From positions 1 through 38,052 of the forward strand of contig JAGXTB010000215.1 of the NCBI GenBank assembly GCA_018334165.1: a DNA stretch of 38,052 bases. The letters are read 5' to 3'. The notes beneath the pieces were generated by a model. That model saw nothing but the letters and a program-made list of their open reading frames with translations, searched no databases and was not told the origin of the DNA. Position 1 is the stretch's first letter; every line of letters begins with the position of its first letter. This stretch comes from Sphingomonadales bacterium (GTDB taxonomy: Bacteria > Pseudomonadota > Alphaproteobacteria > Sphingomonadales > Sphingomonadaceae). The translations under genes were made by a program, and so were the position numbers. This document shows positions 32,165 through 38,052 of this stretch, piece by piece.

Positions 32165-33232
32165 TCACTCCGCCGCTACACCGGAGCTACCAAACATATC
32201 CGGCTCACTCCCGGCCTCAACCTCCAGGTCGTTCGCCCCGGCAATGTCGCTCTTAGCCTTGCGGCGTGAGTCAAAGCTCGACCACACGTCGTTCCAGTTC
32301 CCGCGGGTCGCGGCTTTCGAATACTCGGTTGCGCGGGTTTCGAAGAAGTTGGCGTGTTCTACGCCGTTGAGCAGCGGGGCGAGCCAGGGGAGGGGGTGGT
32401 CTTCGATCATGTAGATCGCGGGCAGGCCCAGCTGGCTAAGCCGCCAGTCGGCGATGTAGCGGATGTAGCGTTTGATTTCCTTGGGGCTCATGCCGGGGAC
32501 CGGGCCGAGCTCAAACGCGAGGTCGATGAAGTTGTCTTCCAGCCGCACGGTCTTCTGGCAGCAGTCGATGATGTCTTCCTTGACCGACTTGGTCAGGCAC
32601 TGACGCTCGGCGCAGAAGGCGTGGAACAGCTTGATGATGCCTTCGCAGTGGAGGCTTTCGTCGCGCACCGACCAGGATACGATCTGGCCCATGCCCTTCA
32701 TCTTGTTGAAGCGCGGGAAGTTCATCAGCATGGCGAAGCTGGCGAACAGCTGCATGCCTTCGGTGAAGCCGCCGAACATGGCGAGCGTGCGGGCGATATC
32801 CTCGTCGCTATCGACCCCGAAAGTGTGCATGTAGCTGCACTTTTCGGCCATTTCGCTGTATTCGAGGAAGGCGCTGTATTCGCTTTCGGGCATGCCGATG
32901 GTGTCAAGCAGGTGCGAATAGGCGGCGATGTGGACCGTCTCCATGTTGCTGAACGCGGCCAGCATCATCTTGACTTCGGTCGGCTTGAACACCCGGCCGT
33001 ACTGCTCGTGATAGCAGTTCTGCACCTCGATATCGGCCTGGGTGAAGAAGCGGAAGATCTGCGTGAGCAGGTTCTTCTCATGCTCGGACAGCTTCTGCGC
33101 CCAGTCGCGGCAATCTTCGCCCAAAGGAACTTCCTCTGGCATCCAGTGGACCTGCTGCTGGCGCTTCCAGAACTCGTAAGCCCAGGGGTATTCGAACGGC
33201 TTGTAGCTTTTGCGGGCTTCGAGCAGGGGCAT
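32165..33232 (-). CDS. nrdB: Ribonucleotide reductase class Ia, beta (radical) subunit
   Basis: A 355-aa di-iron protein that makes the tyrosyl radical for NrdA. The first iron ligand set is D67, E98 and H101, with the radical tyrosine Y105 four residues on (ETVHIAAY). The second set is in GGFTEGMQLFASFAML and RDESLHCEG (E..H). The C-terminal tail (MFGSSGVAAE) should bind NrdA. It is downstream of nrdA on the same strand, separated by three small genes and an insertion. An accessory methyltransferase gene starts 4 bases after its stop. Confidence 0.97.
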   Translation of the reverse strand: MPLLEARKSYKPFEYPWAYEFWKRQQQVHWMPEEVPLGEDCRDWAQKLSEHEKNLLTQIFRFFTQADIEVQNCYHEQYGRVFKPTEVKMMLAAFSNMETVHIAAYSHLLDTIGMPESEYSAFLEYSEMAEKCSYMHTFGVDSDEDIARTLAMFGGFTEGMQLFASFAMLMNFPRFNKMKGMGQIVSWSVRDESLHCEGIIKLFHAFCAERQCLTKSVKEDIIDCCQKTVRLEDNFIDLAFELGPVPGMSPKEIKRYIRYIADWRLSQLGLPAIYMIEDHPLPWLAPLLNGVEHANFFETRATEYSKAATRGNWNDVWSSFDSRRKAKSDIAGANDLEVEAGSEPDMFGSSGVAAE

Positions 33233-33334
33233 CTTACGACTCCGGAATTGAACGGTTGCAAGGGGTAGCGCAGATCACCGCGCGGCGCGATTGCGGCGGG
33301 GGCGATTGGCTGGGGATAGGGTGGGGATAGGCGC

Positions 33335-33712
33335 TCAGTTCCAGAACCAGCCCGGTTTCTGCGCGCGGGCCTTTCGGCCCCGTAACATCGAAATGTAGAG
33401 CCACAGGCCTGAGAAGCTGAAGAACACCAGCGCCAGCCCCGCCGCGATCGAAATCCCCACGCCGGTTGGCCCAAATTCCTCGCCGCCGTGCAGGTGACGC
33501 AGGAAGCTGACCCAGGCGCGCGCGCCGTTGGGGTCGGGCTTGGGGCGGCAGATCATGCTTTCGGGACAGACGAAGCCCGCGGGCGCTGCGGCCACCGGCT
33601 GCGGCTCGCGGTCCGCGACGATCGCGGCGAACTGGCTCATCACGCCGGTCACCGCGATCCACAGCAGGATCACGCCGAAAATCACCGACAACCAGCGGTG
33701 CCACTTGCGCAT
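33335..33712 (-). CDS. PepSY-like two-helix membrane protein
   Basis: A 125-aa inner-membrane protein. The N-terminal MRKWHRWLSVIFGVILLWIAVTGV is the typical start of PepSY-associated TM proteins (KWHRWxG... helix), and a second helix near residue 88 (IAAGLALVFFSFSGLWLYI) is followed by a basic tail. A periplasmic loop with paired Cys (FVCPESMICRP) lies between. GGAG precedes ATG 33712. It sits between nrdB and nrdA in a probable operon; whether it has any link to them is unknown. Confidence 0.75.
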   Translation of the reverse strand: MRKWHRWLSVIFGVILLWIAVTGVMSQFAAIVADREPQPVAAAPAGFVCPESMICRPKPDPNGARAWVSFLRHLHGGEEFGPTGVGISIAAGLALVFFSFSGLWLYISMLRGRKARAQKPGWFWN

Positions 33713-33754
33713 CAAACGAGACTCCAAAGAAGGAAAAGGCGATCGCCGCGCGTG

Positions 33755-34027
33755 TCACAGCTCGATCGTCCGGATGCCCTGAACCGGACCAAGCAGTCCA
33801 AATGTCAATGCCGCGGCGAACACCAGCATGATGACAGCGCCAATCATCATCAGGCGGCCAAAGCGATTGAGCTGTGCCAATGTCGTGGGCTGGCTCTTGA
33901 TCGGCTGGCCTGGCGGCTCGCGCCCCGCCCCAGGATGCGTATCCATTCGGGCAAACCGCAAACCGCTCGCAAAAACGCCCGCGCAGATCGCGGCGCTGAT
34001 ACCAAGGAAGACCCAGCCGTCAGTCAT
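33755..34027 (-). CDS. Small two-helix membrane protein (unknown)
   Basis: A 90-aa protein with one helix at each end (WVFLGISAAICAGVFASGL; LMMIGAVIMLVFAAALTFGLLG) and a polar middle. No known family is recognised. It is part of the minus-strand run between nrdA and nrdB. Confidence 0.65.
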   Translation of the reverse strand: MTDGWVFLGISAAICAGVFASGLRFARMDTHPGAGREPPGQPIKSQPTTLAQLNRFGRLMMIGAVIMLVFAAALTFGLLGPVQGIRTIEL

Positions 34028-34037
34028 CGGCCATGCC

Positions 34038-34460
34038 TCACTGATCGAGCCGCTTGGCTTCGGTCACCGGCAGCCCGGCTTCGGTGGGGACATAGATCAT
34101 CTGCGCTTTGGATTCTTCAAGCGCCTGGATCTGCAGATAGCGCAAATAGCCTTCGGGCCCGCCCAGCGAATCCTGCAGGATCTTGTTGGCCTTGGCTGCA
34201 CCCTCGGCGCGGATCACTTCGGCCTCAGCCAGGCTGACCGCGCTTTCCTTCTTGGCGCGGGCCTCAAGGATCGCGACCTGGCGTGAGCTTTGCGCTTCGG
34301 CCAGCGCGGCTTCGCCGGCCAGCCGCTGCTGATAGACGCGGTACTGCGGCCAGCCGATCAGCAGGCCGACCAGGACGAGCGCGCCGATCACCAGCGCGGC
34401 GAGCGAACATCCGCTTTTCGATTCCATCATGCTCTCCAGCGAGGGCTTCAGCTTGCTCAT
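34038..34460 (-). CDS. Membrane-anchored coiled-coil protein resembling a headless band-7/SPFH protein
   Basis: A 140-aa protein with one helix near residues 19-36 (CSLAALVIGALVLVGLLIGW). An Ala/Glu-rich coiled coil follows (YQQRLAGEAALAEAQSSRQVAILEARAKKESAVSLAEAEVIRAEGAAKANKILQDSLGGPEGYLRYLQIQALEES), and the end reads MIYVPTEAGLP. This matches the C-terminal part of stomatin/HflK-type proteins, but the SPFH domain itself is missing. Start options are ATG 34460 (one base after a copy of the nrdA stop sequence) and ATG 34427 (GGAG at proper spacing). Confidence 0.7.
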   Translation of the reverse strand: MSKLKPSLESMMESKSGCSLAALVIGALVLVGLLIGWPQYRVYQQRLAGEAALAEAQSSRQVAILEARAKKESAVSLAEAEVIRAEGAAKANKILQDSLGGPEGYLRYLQIQALEESKAQMIYVPTEAGLPVTEAKRLDQ

Positions 34461-34481
34461 CCTACTGGCAGCTCAGGCACT
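34461..34481 (-). repeat. Direct repeat, distal copy of the nrdA 3' end
   Basis: On the minus strand it reads AGTGCCTGAGC...CAGTAGG. Continued backwards in the NrdA frame it spells D-A-K-C-L-S-C-Q-stop, i.e. a slightly different NrdA tail from the one in use (D-Y-D-E-C-L-S-C-Q). It may be the original end of nrdA displaced by the insertion. Confidence 0.7.
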
Positions 34482-34840
34482 TAGCGTCCCGTAGATTGGG
34501 TCAAGGCAGACCCTGCGACAGACTTGAACTCGGCGACAGTGAGTGAGCCAGGGTGCGATAGTTCTTTGGAAGCCAAAGAGGCTACTCTTCGAGACGTACT
34601 TTCAGCCAAGGCATTCGAAACAGTAGAAAATGGCAAGGGGCTGGGCTTCCAATCACGTGCTTGCGTCAGCGCCGACGCCGCTACTGCGCGGCGTTCGCTC
34701 AGGCTCAACTGGGCCGGGTCCGTCAAGCCGAGCGAAGCAAGTCGCGCAACTCGCTGCGACGTTGTTTCGAAATTTTGCCTAGGGAATCCCAATCCAAATA
34801 GCCCTGAACGGCTTGGATATCCCGGTGGGAGCATGGCCAT
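34481..34840 (-). CDS. Small protein of two internal repeats, carried by the insertion
   Basis: A 119-aa protein encoded inside the insertion. Two tandem units of about 35 residues align: TSQRVARLASLGLTDP...SERRAVAASALTQ and TSRRVASLASKELSHP...AEFKSVAGSALTQ, each probably two or three helices. A perfect AGGAGGT lies 7 bases before ATG 34840. The TAA stop coincides with the edge of the direct repeat. The ending SVAGSALTQ recalls a widespread class of short proteins of unknown role; that likeness is from memory and untested. DNA of the two units has diverged, so the duplication is old. Confidence 0.75.
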   Translation of the reverse strand: MAMLPPGYPSRSGLFGLGFPRQNFETTSQRVARLASLGLTDPAQLSLSERRAVAASALTQARDWKPSPLPFSTVSNALAESTSRRVASLASKELSHPGSLTVAEFKSVAGSALTQSTGR

Positions 34841-34874
34841 CTCTTGTACCTCCTGGGTCAATTTCGAGAACTGC

Positions 34875-36920
34875 CTACTGGCAGCTCAGGCACTCGTCGT
34901 AATCGGTGGTGGGCAGCTCGTAAGTGGCGGGCTCGGTGGTATTGTCCGCCTCGACCCCGCCGGCGAACCCAGCGCGCTGGACCGACTTCGAGCGCAGGTA
35001 GTAGAGGCTCTTGATCCCCTTCTCCCAGGCCTGGAAGTGCAGCATGGCCAGATCCCACTTGTCGACATCGGCGGGGATGTAGAGGTTCAGCGACTGCGCC
35101 TGGTCGATATAGGGCGTGCGGTCGGCCGCGAATTCGAGCAGCCAGCGCTGGTCGATTTCGAAGCTGGTCTTGTAGACCGCCTTTTCCTCTGGCGAGAGGA
35201 AGTCGAGGTGCTGGACCGAGCCGCCGTGCTCAAGGATCGAGTTCCACACTGCGGTCGAATCCTTGCTCTTGGTTTGCAGCAAGGCCTCAAGGTAGGGGTT
35301 CTTGACCACGAAGCTGCCCGACAGCGTCTTGTGGGTATAGATGTTGGCCGGGATCGGCTCGATGCAGGCGCTGGTGCCGCCGCAGATGATCGAGATCGAC
35401 GCGGTCGGCGCGATTGCCATCTTGCAGCTGAAGCGCTGCATCACGCCCATGTCGGCCGCATCGGGGCAGGCGCCGCGTTCTTGCGCGAGCATCAGGCTGG
35501 CCTCATCGGCCTTGGCGGCGATGTGGCGGAACATCTTCAGGTTCCAGGCCTTGGCCATCGCGGTTTCGAAACCGATACCCTTCTTCTGCAGGAACGAGTG
35601 GAAACCCATCACGCCCATGCCGACCGAGCGTTCGCGCATGGCCGAATACTTGGCCCTGGCCATTTCGTCCGGCGCGCGGTCGATATAGTCCTGCAGCACG
35701 TTGTCGAGGAAGCGCAGCACGTCTTCGACGAACAGGTCTTCGCCCTGCCATTCGTCCCAGGTTTCCAGGTTGAGACTGGACAGGCAGCAGACCGCGGTGC
35801 GATCGTTGCCAAGGTGGTCCTTGCCGGTGGGGAGCGTGATTTCCGAGCACAAGTTCGAGGTCGAGACCTTCAGCCCCAGATCGCGGTGATGCTTGGGCAT
35901 CATCCGGTTCACGGTGTCAGAGAAGACGATGTAGGGTTCGCCCGTGGCGAGCCGGGTTTCGACCAGCTTCTGGAACAGGCTCCGCGCATCGACCGTGGCG
36001 CGGATCGACTGGTCCTTGGGCGAACGCAGGTGGAATTCGGCGCCGTCGCGCACGGCTTCCATGAATTCGTCGGTCAGCAGCACGCCGTGGTGCAGGTTGA
36101 GCGCCTTGCGGTTGAAATCGCCCGAAGGCTTGCGGATCTCGAGGAACTCCTCGATCTCGGGGTGCGAGACGTCGAGATAGCAGGCGGCCGAACCGCGCCG
36201 CAGCGAGCCTTGCGAAATGGCGAGCGTCAGGCTGTCCATCACCCGCACGAACGGAATGATGCCAGAGGTCTTACCGTTGAGGCCAACCGGCTCGCCGATC
36301 CCGCGAACATTGCCCCAATAGGTCCCGATCCCGCCGCCGCGGCTGGCCAGCCAGACGTTCTCGTTCCAGGTCCCGACGATGCCTTCCAGACTGTCCGAAA
36401 CCGAATTGAGGTAGCAGCTGATTGGCAGGCCGCGGTTGGTGCCGCCGTTCGACAGCACTGGCGTCGCCGGCATGAACCACAGGCGGCTGATGTAATCATA
36501 GAGCCGCTGGGCATGGGCCTCGTCATCGGCATAGGCCGCGGCGACGCGCGCGAAGAGGTCCTGATAGCGTTCGCCCGGGAGCAGGTAGCGATCGTCGAGC
36601 GTGTCCTTGCCGAAATCGGTCAGCAACGCATCGCGCGCGTGATCGACCTCGATCGCGAAGCGGCGGTCGTGGATCGCCTTGGAATCGTCTGCGTCTTTTT
36701 GCCCCATGCCCGCCCCAGCTGCGGCGGCAGTGATCGCACCGGCCAGCGCTTCGGCACCCAGCTTTGCCACCAGTGCGTCACTACCCTGATCGCTTTTCTC
36801 GGTCATTGCCACGGCGGGTTCCGCCTCCTTGCTCTTGCGAACCTTGGTCTTCACGTCGCCCGACGCGAGCGCTGCTTCCACTTCGGCCATGCCTGGCTCG
36901 TCTCCGTTCCTGAATTCCAC
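34875..36920 (-). CDS. nrdA: Ribonucleotide reductase class Ia, alpha (catalytic) subunit
   Basis: A 681-aa enzyme that reduces ribonucleoside diphosphates. Active-site parts are visible: PISCYLNS (redox Cys), SNLCSEITLPT (Asn-Cys-Glu radical triad), TAVCCLSSLNL (second redox Cys) and the mobile C-terminal CLSC-Q that passes electrons from thioredoxin. The N-terminal 90 residues are variable and I see no ATP-cone motif. The start is GTG 36920, with GAAGG close by; ATG 36890 is an alternative. The last codons are duplicated 413 bp downstream. Possible NrdR boxes lie upstream. Confidence 0.97.
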   Translation of the reverse strand: MEFRNGDEPGMAEVEAALASGDVKTKVRKSKEAEPAVAMTEKSDQGSDALVAKLGAEALAGAITAAAAGAGMGQKDADDSKAIHDRRFAIEVDHARDALLTDFGKDTLDDRYLLPGERYQDLFARVAAAYADDEAHAQRLYDYISRLWFMPATPVLSNGGTNRGLPISCYLNSVSDSLEGIVGTWNENVWLASRGGGIGTYWGNVRGIGEPVGLNGKTSGIIPFVRVMDSLTLAISQGSLRRGSAACYLDVSHPEIEEFLEIRKPSGDFNRKALNLHHGVLLTDEFMEAVRDGAEFHLRSPKDQSIRATVDARSLFQKLVETRLATGEPYIVFSDTVNRMMPKHHRDLGLKVSTSNLCSEITLPTGKDHLGNDRTAVCCLSSLNLETWDEWQGEDLFVEDVLRFLDNVLQDYIDRAPDEMARAKYSAMRERSVGMGVMGFHSFLQKKGIGFETAMAKAWNLKMFRHIAAKADEASLMLAQERGACPDAADMGVMQRFSCKMAIAPTASISIICGGTSACIEPIPANIYTHKTLSGSFVVKNPYLEALLQTKSKDSTAVWNSILEHGGSVQHLDFLSPEEKAVYKTSFEIDQRWLLEFAADRTPYIDQAQSLNLYIPADVDKWDLAMLHFQAWEKGIKSLYYLRSKSVQRAGFAGGVEADNTTEPATYELPTTDYDECLSCQ

Positions 36921-37123
36921 GCCTTCGCCCCCAAAATCCCGATGCCGCCTAGGCGACTGTCAATGTTCCACATTCGTTCGAATCAGCGAGCGACCGCCGA
37001 TCCTACCAGACCAGGAGAACGAAACGAGAAAAAGTTATCCCGATTTCATCCCCAGTCCTGGCCCTTCAAGGTCCCTTCCCAGGCCAGACTCGCCCCCGAT
37101 GCGCGAATCGCGCCCAAGTGACT

Positions 37124-37175
37124 GAATCTAGGTCTAGTGGGTCCCCCCGGTTGCCGGACCACTATCCATAGTGCC
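37124..37175 (-). promoter_or_regulatory. Two NrdR-box-like inverted repeats upstream of nrdA
   Basis: CACTATCCATAGTG (37160-37173) is a perfect 6-bp dyad. ATCTAGGTCTAGTG (37126-37139) is a weaker one. Their centres are 34 bases apart, close to the three-turn spacing of paired NrdR boxes. They lie over 200 bases upstream of nrdA, within its 574-base leader. The rest of that gap up to 37494 shows AT-rich DNA around 37305-37330 and no gene I trust. Confidence 0.55.
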
Positions 37176-37436
37176 AAAAGGCCCAACGGGCGCAAGAGGG
37201 TAAATGTGTTGTTCACCGTCGCGAGGGGCTCCGGACTCGCCCCGGACTCATGCCGCGTTGCAGCGACGCGCGGGAAAAGCGTCACTGGTGCGGCGCGCAA
37301 GAGTCAAAATTAAAAATGAAAATATTTTTCTCCACGCCAAACCGCTCCGGCGCGTTGACACAGATAGAATCGAGCGGCGCAATCTTGTTGCTTTTCGAGG
37401 CCAGTTCCGGACATGCAGTGCACCCGGCTATCGGAC

Positions 37437-37464
37437 TTGAAATCGCAGCATGGTGTATTAGAAT
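37437..37464 (+). promoter_or_regulatory. Probable promoter of the GlsB-like gene
   Basis: TTGAAA (37437-37442), 16-base spacer, TAGAAT (37459-37464), 30 bases before the start codon at 37495; GGAG at 37481-37484 is the likely ribosome site. A second candidate TTGACA is at 37355-37360 with no good partner. Confidence 0.45.
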
Positions 37465-37494
37465 GACAAAACACCAACGCGGAGTATCCCTGAC

Positions 37495-37746
37495 ATGTTC
37501 AACCTGATCGGTGCCGTCTTTTCCGGCCTGTTCATCGGCGCGCTGGCGCGGTTCTTCTATCCCGGCGCGGTCGATATGGGCTGGGGCATGACGATCCTGC
37601 TGGGGATCGGCGGATCGCTGCTGGCGGGGTTCGTCGGCAACGGCTTCAGTTTTGGCGAAGGCTTCAACCGCGCAGGGTGCTTCTCCTCGGTGCTGGGCGC
37701 GGCGCTGCTGATCTTTATCGGCCGGCAGATGGGCTGGCATTTCTAG
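37495..37746 (+). CDS. GlsB/YeaQ/YmgE family membrane protein
   Basis: An 83-aa protein with three glycine-rich helices: LIGAVFSGLFIGALARFFYPG, MTILLGIGGSLLAGFVG and GCFSSVLGAALLIFIGRQM. Matches the transglycosylase-associated/GlsB stress-response family of the inner membrane (PF04226). Often induced in stationary phase or by envelope stress. It ends 3 bases before the aminotransferase gene, so the two may be co-transcribed. Confidence 0.9.
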   Translation: MFNLIGAVFSGLFIGALARFFYPGAVDMGWGMTILLGIGGSLLAGFVGNGFSFGEGFNRAGCFSSVLGAALLIFIGRQMGWHF

Positions 37747-37749
37747 AGA

Positions 37750-38052
37750 ATGACCGACCAGCCGCCCAGGACCACGATTTTCGAGTACATGTCGGGCCTG
37801 GCACGCCAACTGGGCGCGATCAACCTGGGGCAGGGCTTTCCCGAAATGGAAGAGCCGGGCGAATTGATCGGCGCCGCCCAGCGCGCCCTGGGCACCCGCT
37901 CCAACCAGTATCCGCCGATGCGCGGCCTGCCCGAACTGCGGGGCGCAGTGCGGGATTACTATTCCCGCACCCAGGGCCTCGAACTGGCAGACGAAAGCGT
38001 GGTGGTCACCTCGGGCGGGACCGAAGCCCTGGCCGCCAGCCTGCTCGCGCTG
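37750..38052 (+). CDS. PLP-dependent aminotransferase, class I/II (partial, runs off the edge)
   Basis: The first 101 residues of a fold-type I aminotransferase are present. INLGQGFPEMEEP and NQYPPMRGLPELRGAVRDYY are typical of the methionine/kynurenine/aspartate aminotransferase group, and VVVTSGGTEALAAS is the start of the PLP-phosphate-binding region. The PLP lysine lies beyond the window. Start ATG 37750 follows AGAG. Substrate not decidable from this part. Confidence 0.9.
   Translation, partial: MTDQPPRTTIFEYMSGLARQLGAINLGQGFPEMEEPGELIGAAQRALGTRSNQYPPMRGLPELRGAVRDYYSRTQGLELADESVVVTSGGTEALAASLLAL

Larger units (their letters stand above)
34461..34894. mobile_element. 413-bp insertion bounded by 21-bp direct repeats of the nrdA 3' end
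   Basis: The 21 bases at 34461-34481 and at 34874-34894 are identical (both start CCTACTGGCAGCTCAGGC). They encode the last codons of NrdA (CLSCQ-stop) on the minus strand. The 392 bases between them hold one gene. Outside the repeats, the downstream gene ATG follows copy 1 directly, as it would have followed the original nrdA stop. This looks like a small element integrated at the 3' end of nrdA that restores the reading frame. No recombinase is inside. Confidence 0.75.

Noticed and set aside
30012-32166. 8-bp inverted match GACTCCAT/ATGGAGTC at the borders of the methyltransferase-PIN cassette as terminal repeats
   Set aside because: Too short and found after searching many positions; chance is likely, so it is only noted, not annotated.
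37046-37300. 84-codon minus-strand frame upstream of nrdA
   Set aside because: It runs over the NrdR-like boxes, has low-complexity composition and no ribosome site; regulatory DNA is the better reading.
37282-37809. 175-codon minus-strand frame across the GlsB-like gene
   Set aside because: Antisense to a recognised family member and to the aminotransferase start; composition is shadow-like.

Overview
The window looks like chromosomal DNA of a sphingomonad alphaproteobacterium (Novosphingobium/Sphingomonas-like). The reasons are the high-GC coding style, the leuS-lptE-holA cluster next to a DUF3576 lipoprotein, an IHF-beta gene, a CYP153-type P450, and a Wza/Wzc/WcaJ-like exopolysaccharide locus with sphingomonad-style accessory proteins. 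I cannot name the species from sequence alone. No rRNA, CRISPR array or transposase was seen; there is one tRNA (Leu, anticodon TAA).

Layout. (1) 1-6.7 kb: the tail of an unknown gene, a CYP153 P450 with its own promoter, a lipoprotein-type MsrB, and a leftward operon of a tandem PilZ protein, an FAD oxidoreductase of the UDP-galactopyranose-mutase-like group, a GtrA protein and a GT-C-like membrane protein. (2) 6.7-12.9 kb: tRNA-Leu, a dispersed repeat, ihfB, a short GntR regulator facing a POT peptide transporter, a translationally coupled amidohydrolase pair whose second member has lost its metal-binding motif, and an NnrU-like protein. (3) 12.9-22.7 kb: the exopolysaccharide region. It has a GT4 glycosyltransferase and a hexapeptide acetyltransferase on +, and a TPR-like anchor protein, a Wzc-like kinase, a Wza-like export lipoprotein and a polyprenyl glycosylphosphotransferase on -. 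A visibly AT-richer four-gene block sits between the last two: a membrane-tethered LuxR-type regulator, a small helical protein, a four-helix membrane protein and a MarR-like regulator. (4) 22.8-29.7 kb: housekeeping holA, lptE and leuS, then small envelope proteins and a second copy of the dispersed repeat. (5) 29.7-37 kb: the nrdA/nrdB region carrying accessory DNA at two gene ends. Behind nrdB lies an AT-richer three-gene cassette (MT-A70 adenine methyltransferase, unknown 361-aa protein, PIN-domain protein). Behind nrdA lies a 413-bp insertion bounded by 21-bp direct repeats of the nrdA 3' end. (6) 37-38 kb: a NrdR-like operator region, a GlsB/YeaQ-type membrane protein and the start of a PLP aminotransferase.

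The most interesting items are the methyltransferase/unknown/PIN cassette fused onto the nrdB transcription unit, the small insertion that rebuilds the NrdA C-terminus at both of its ends, and the AT-rich regulatory module inside the exopolysaccharide locus. All family calls come from reading motifs by eye; no database search was possible.
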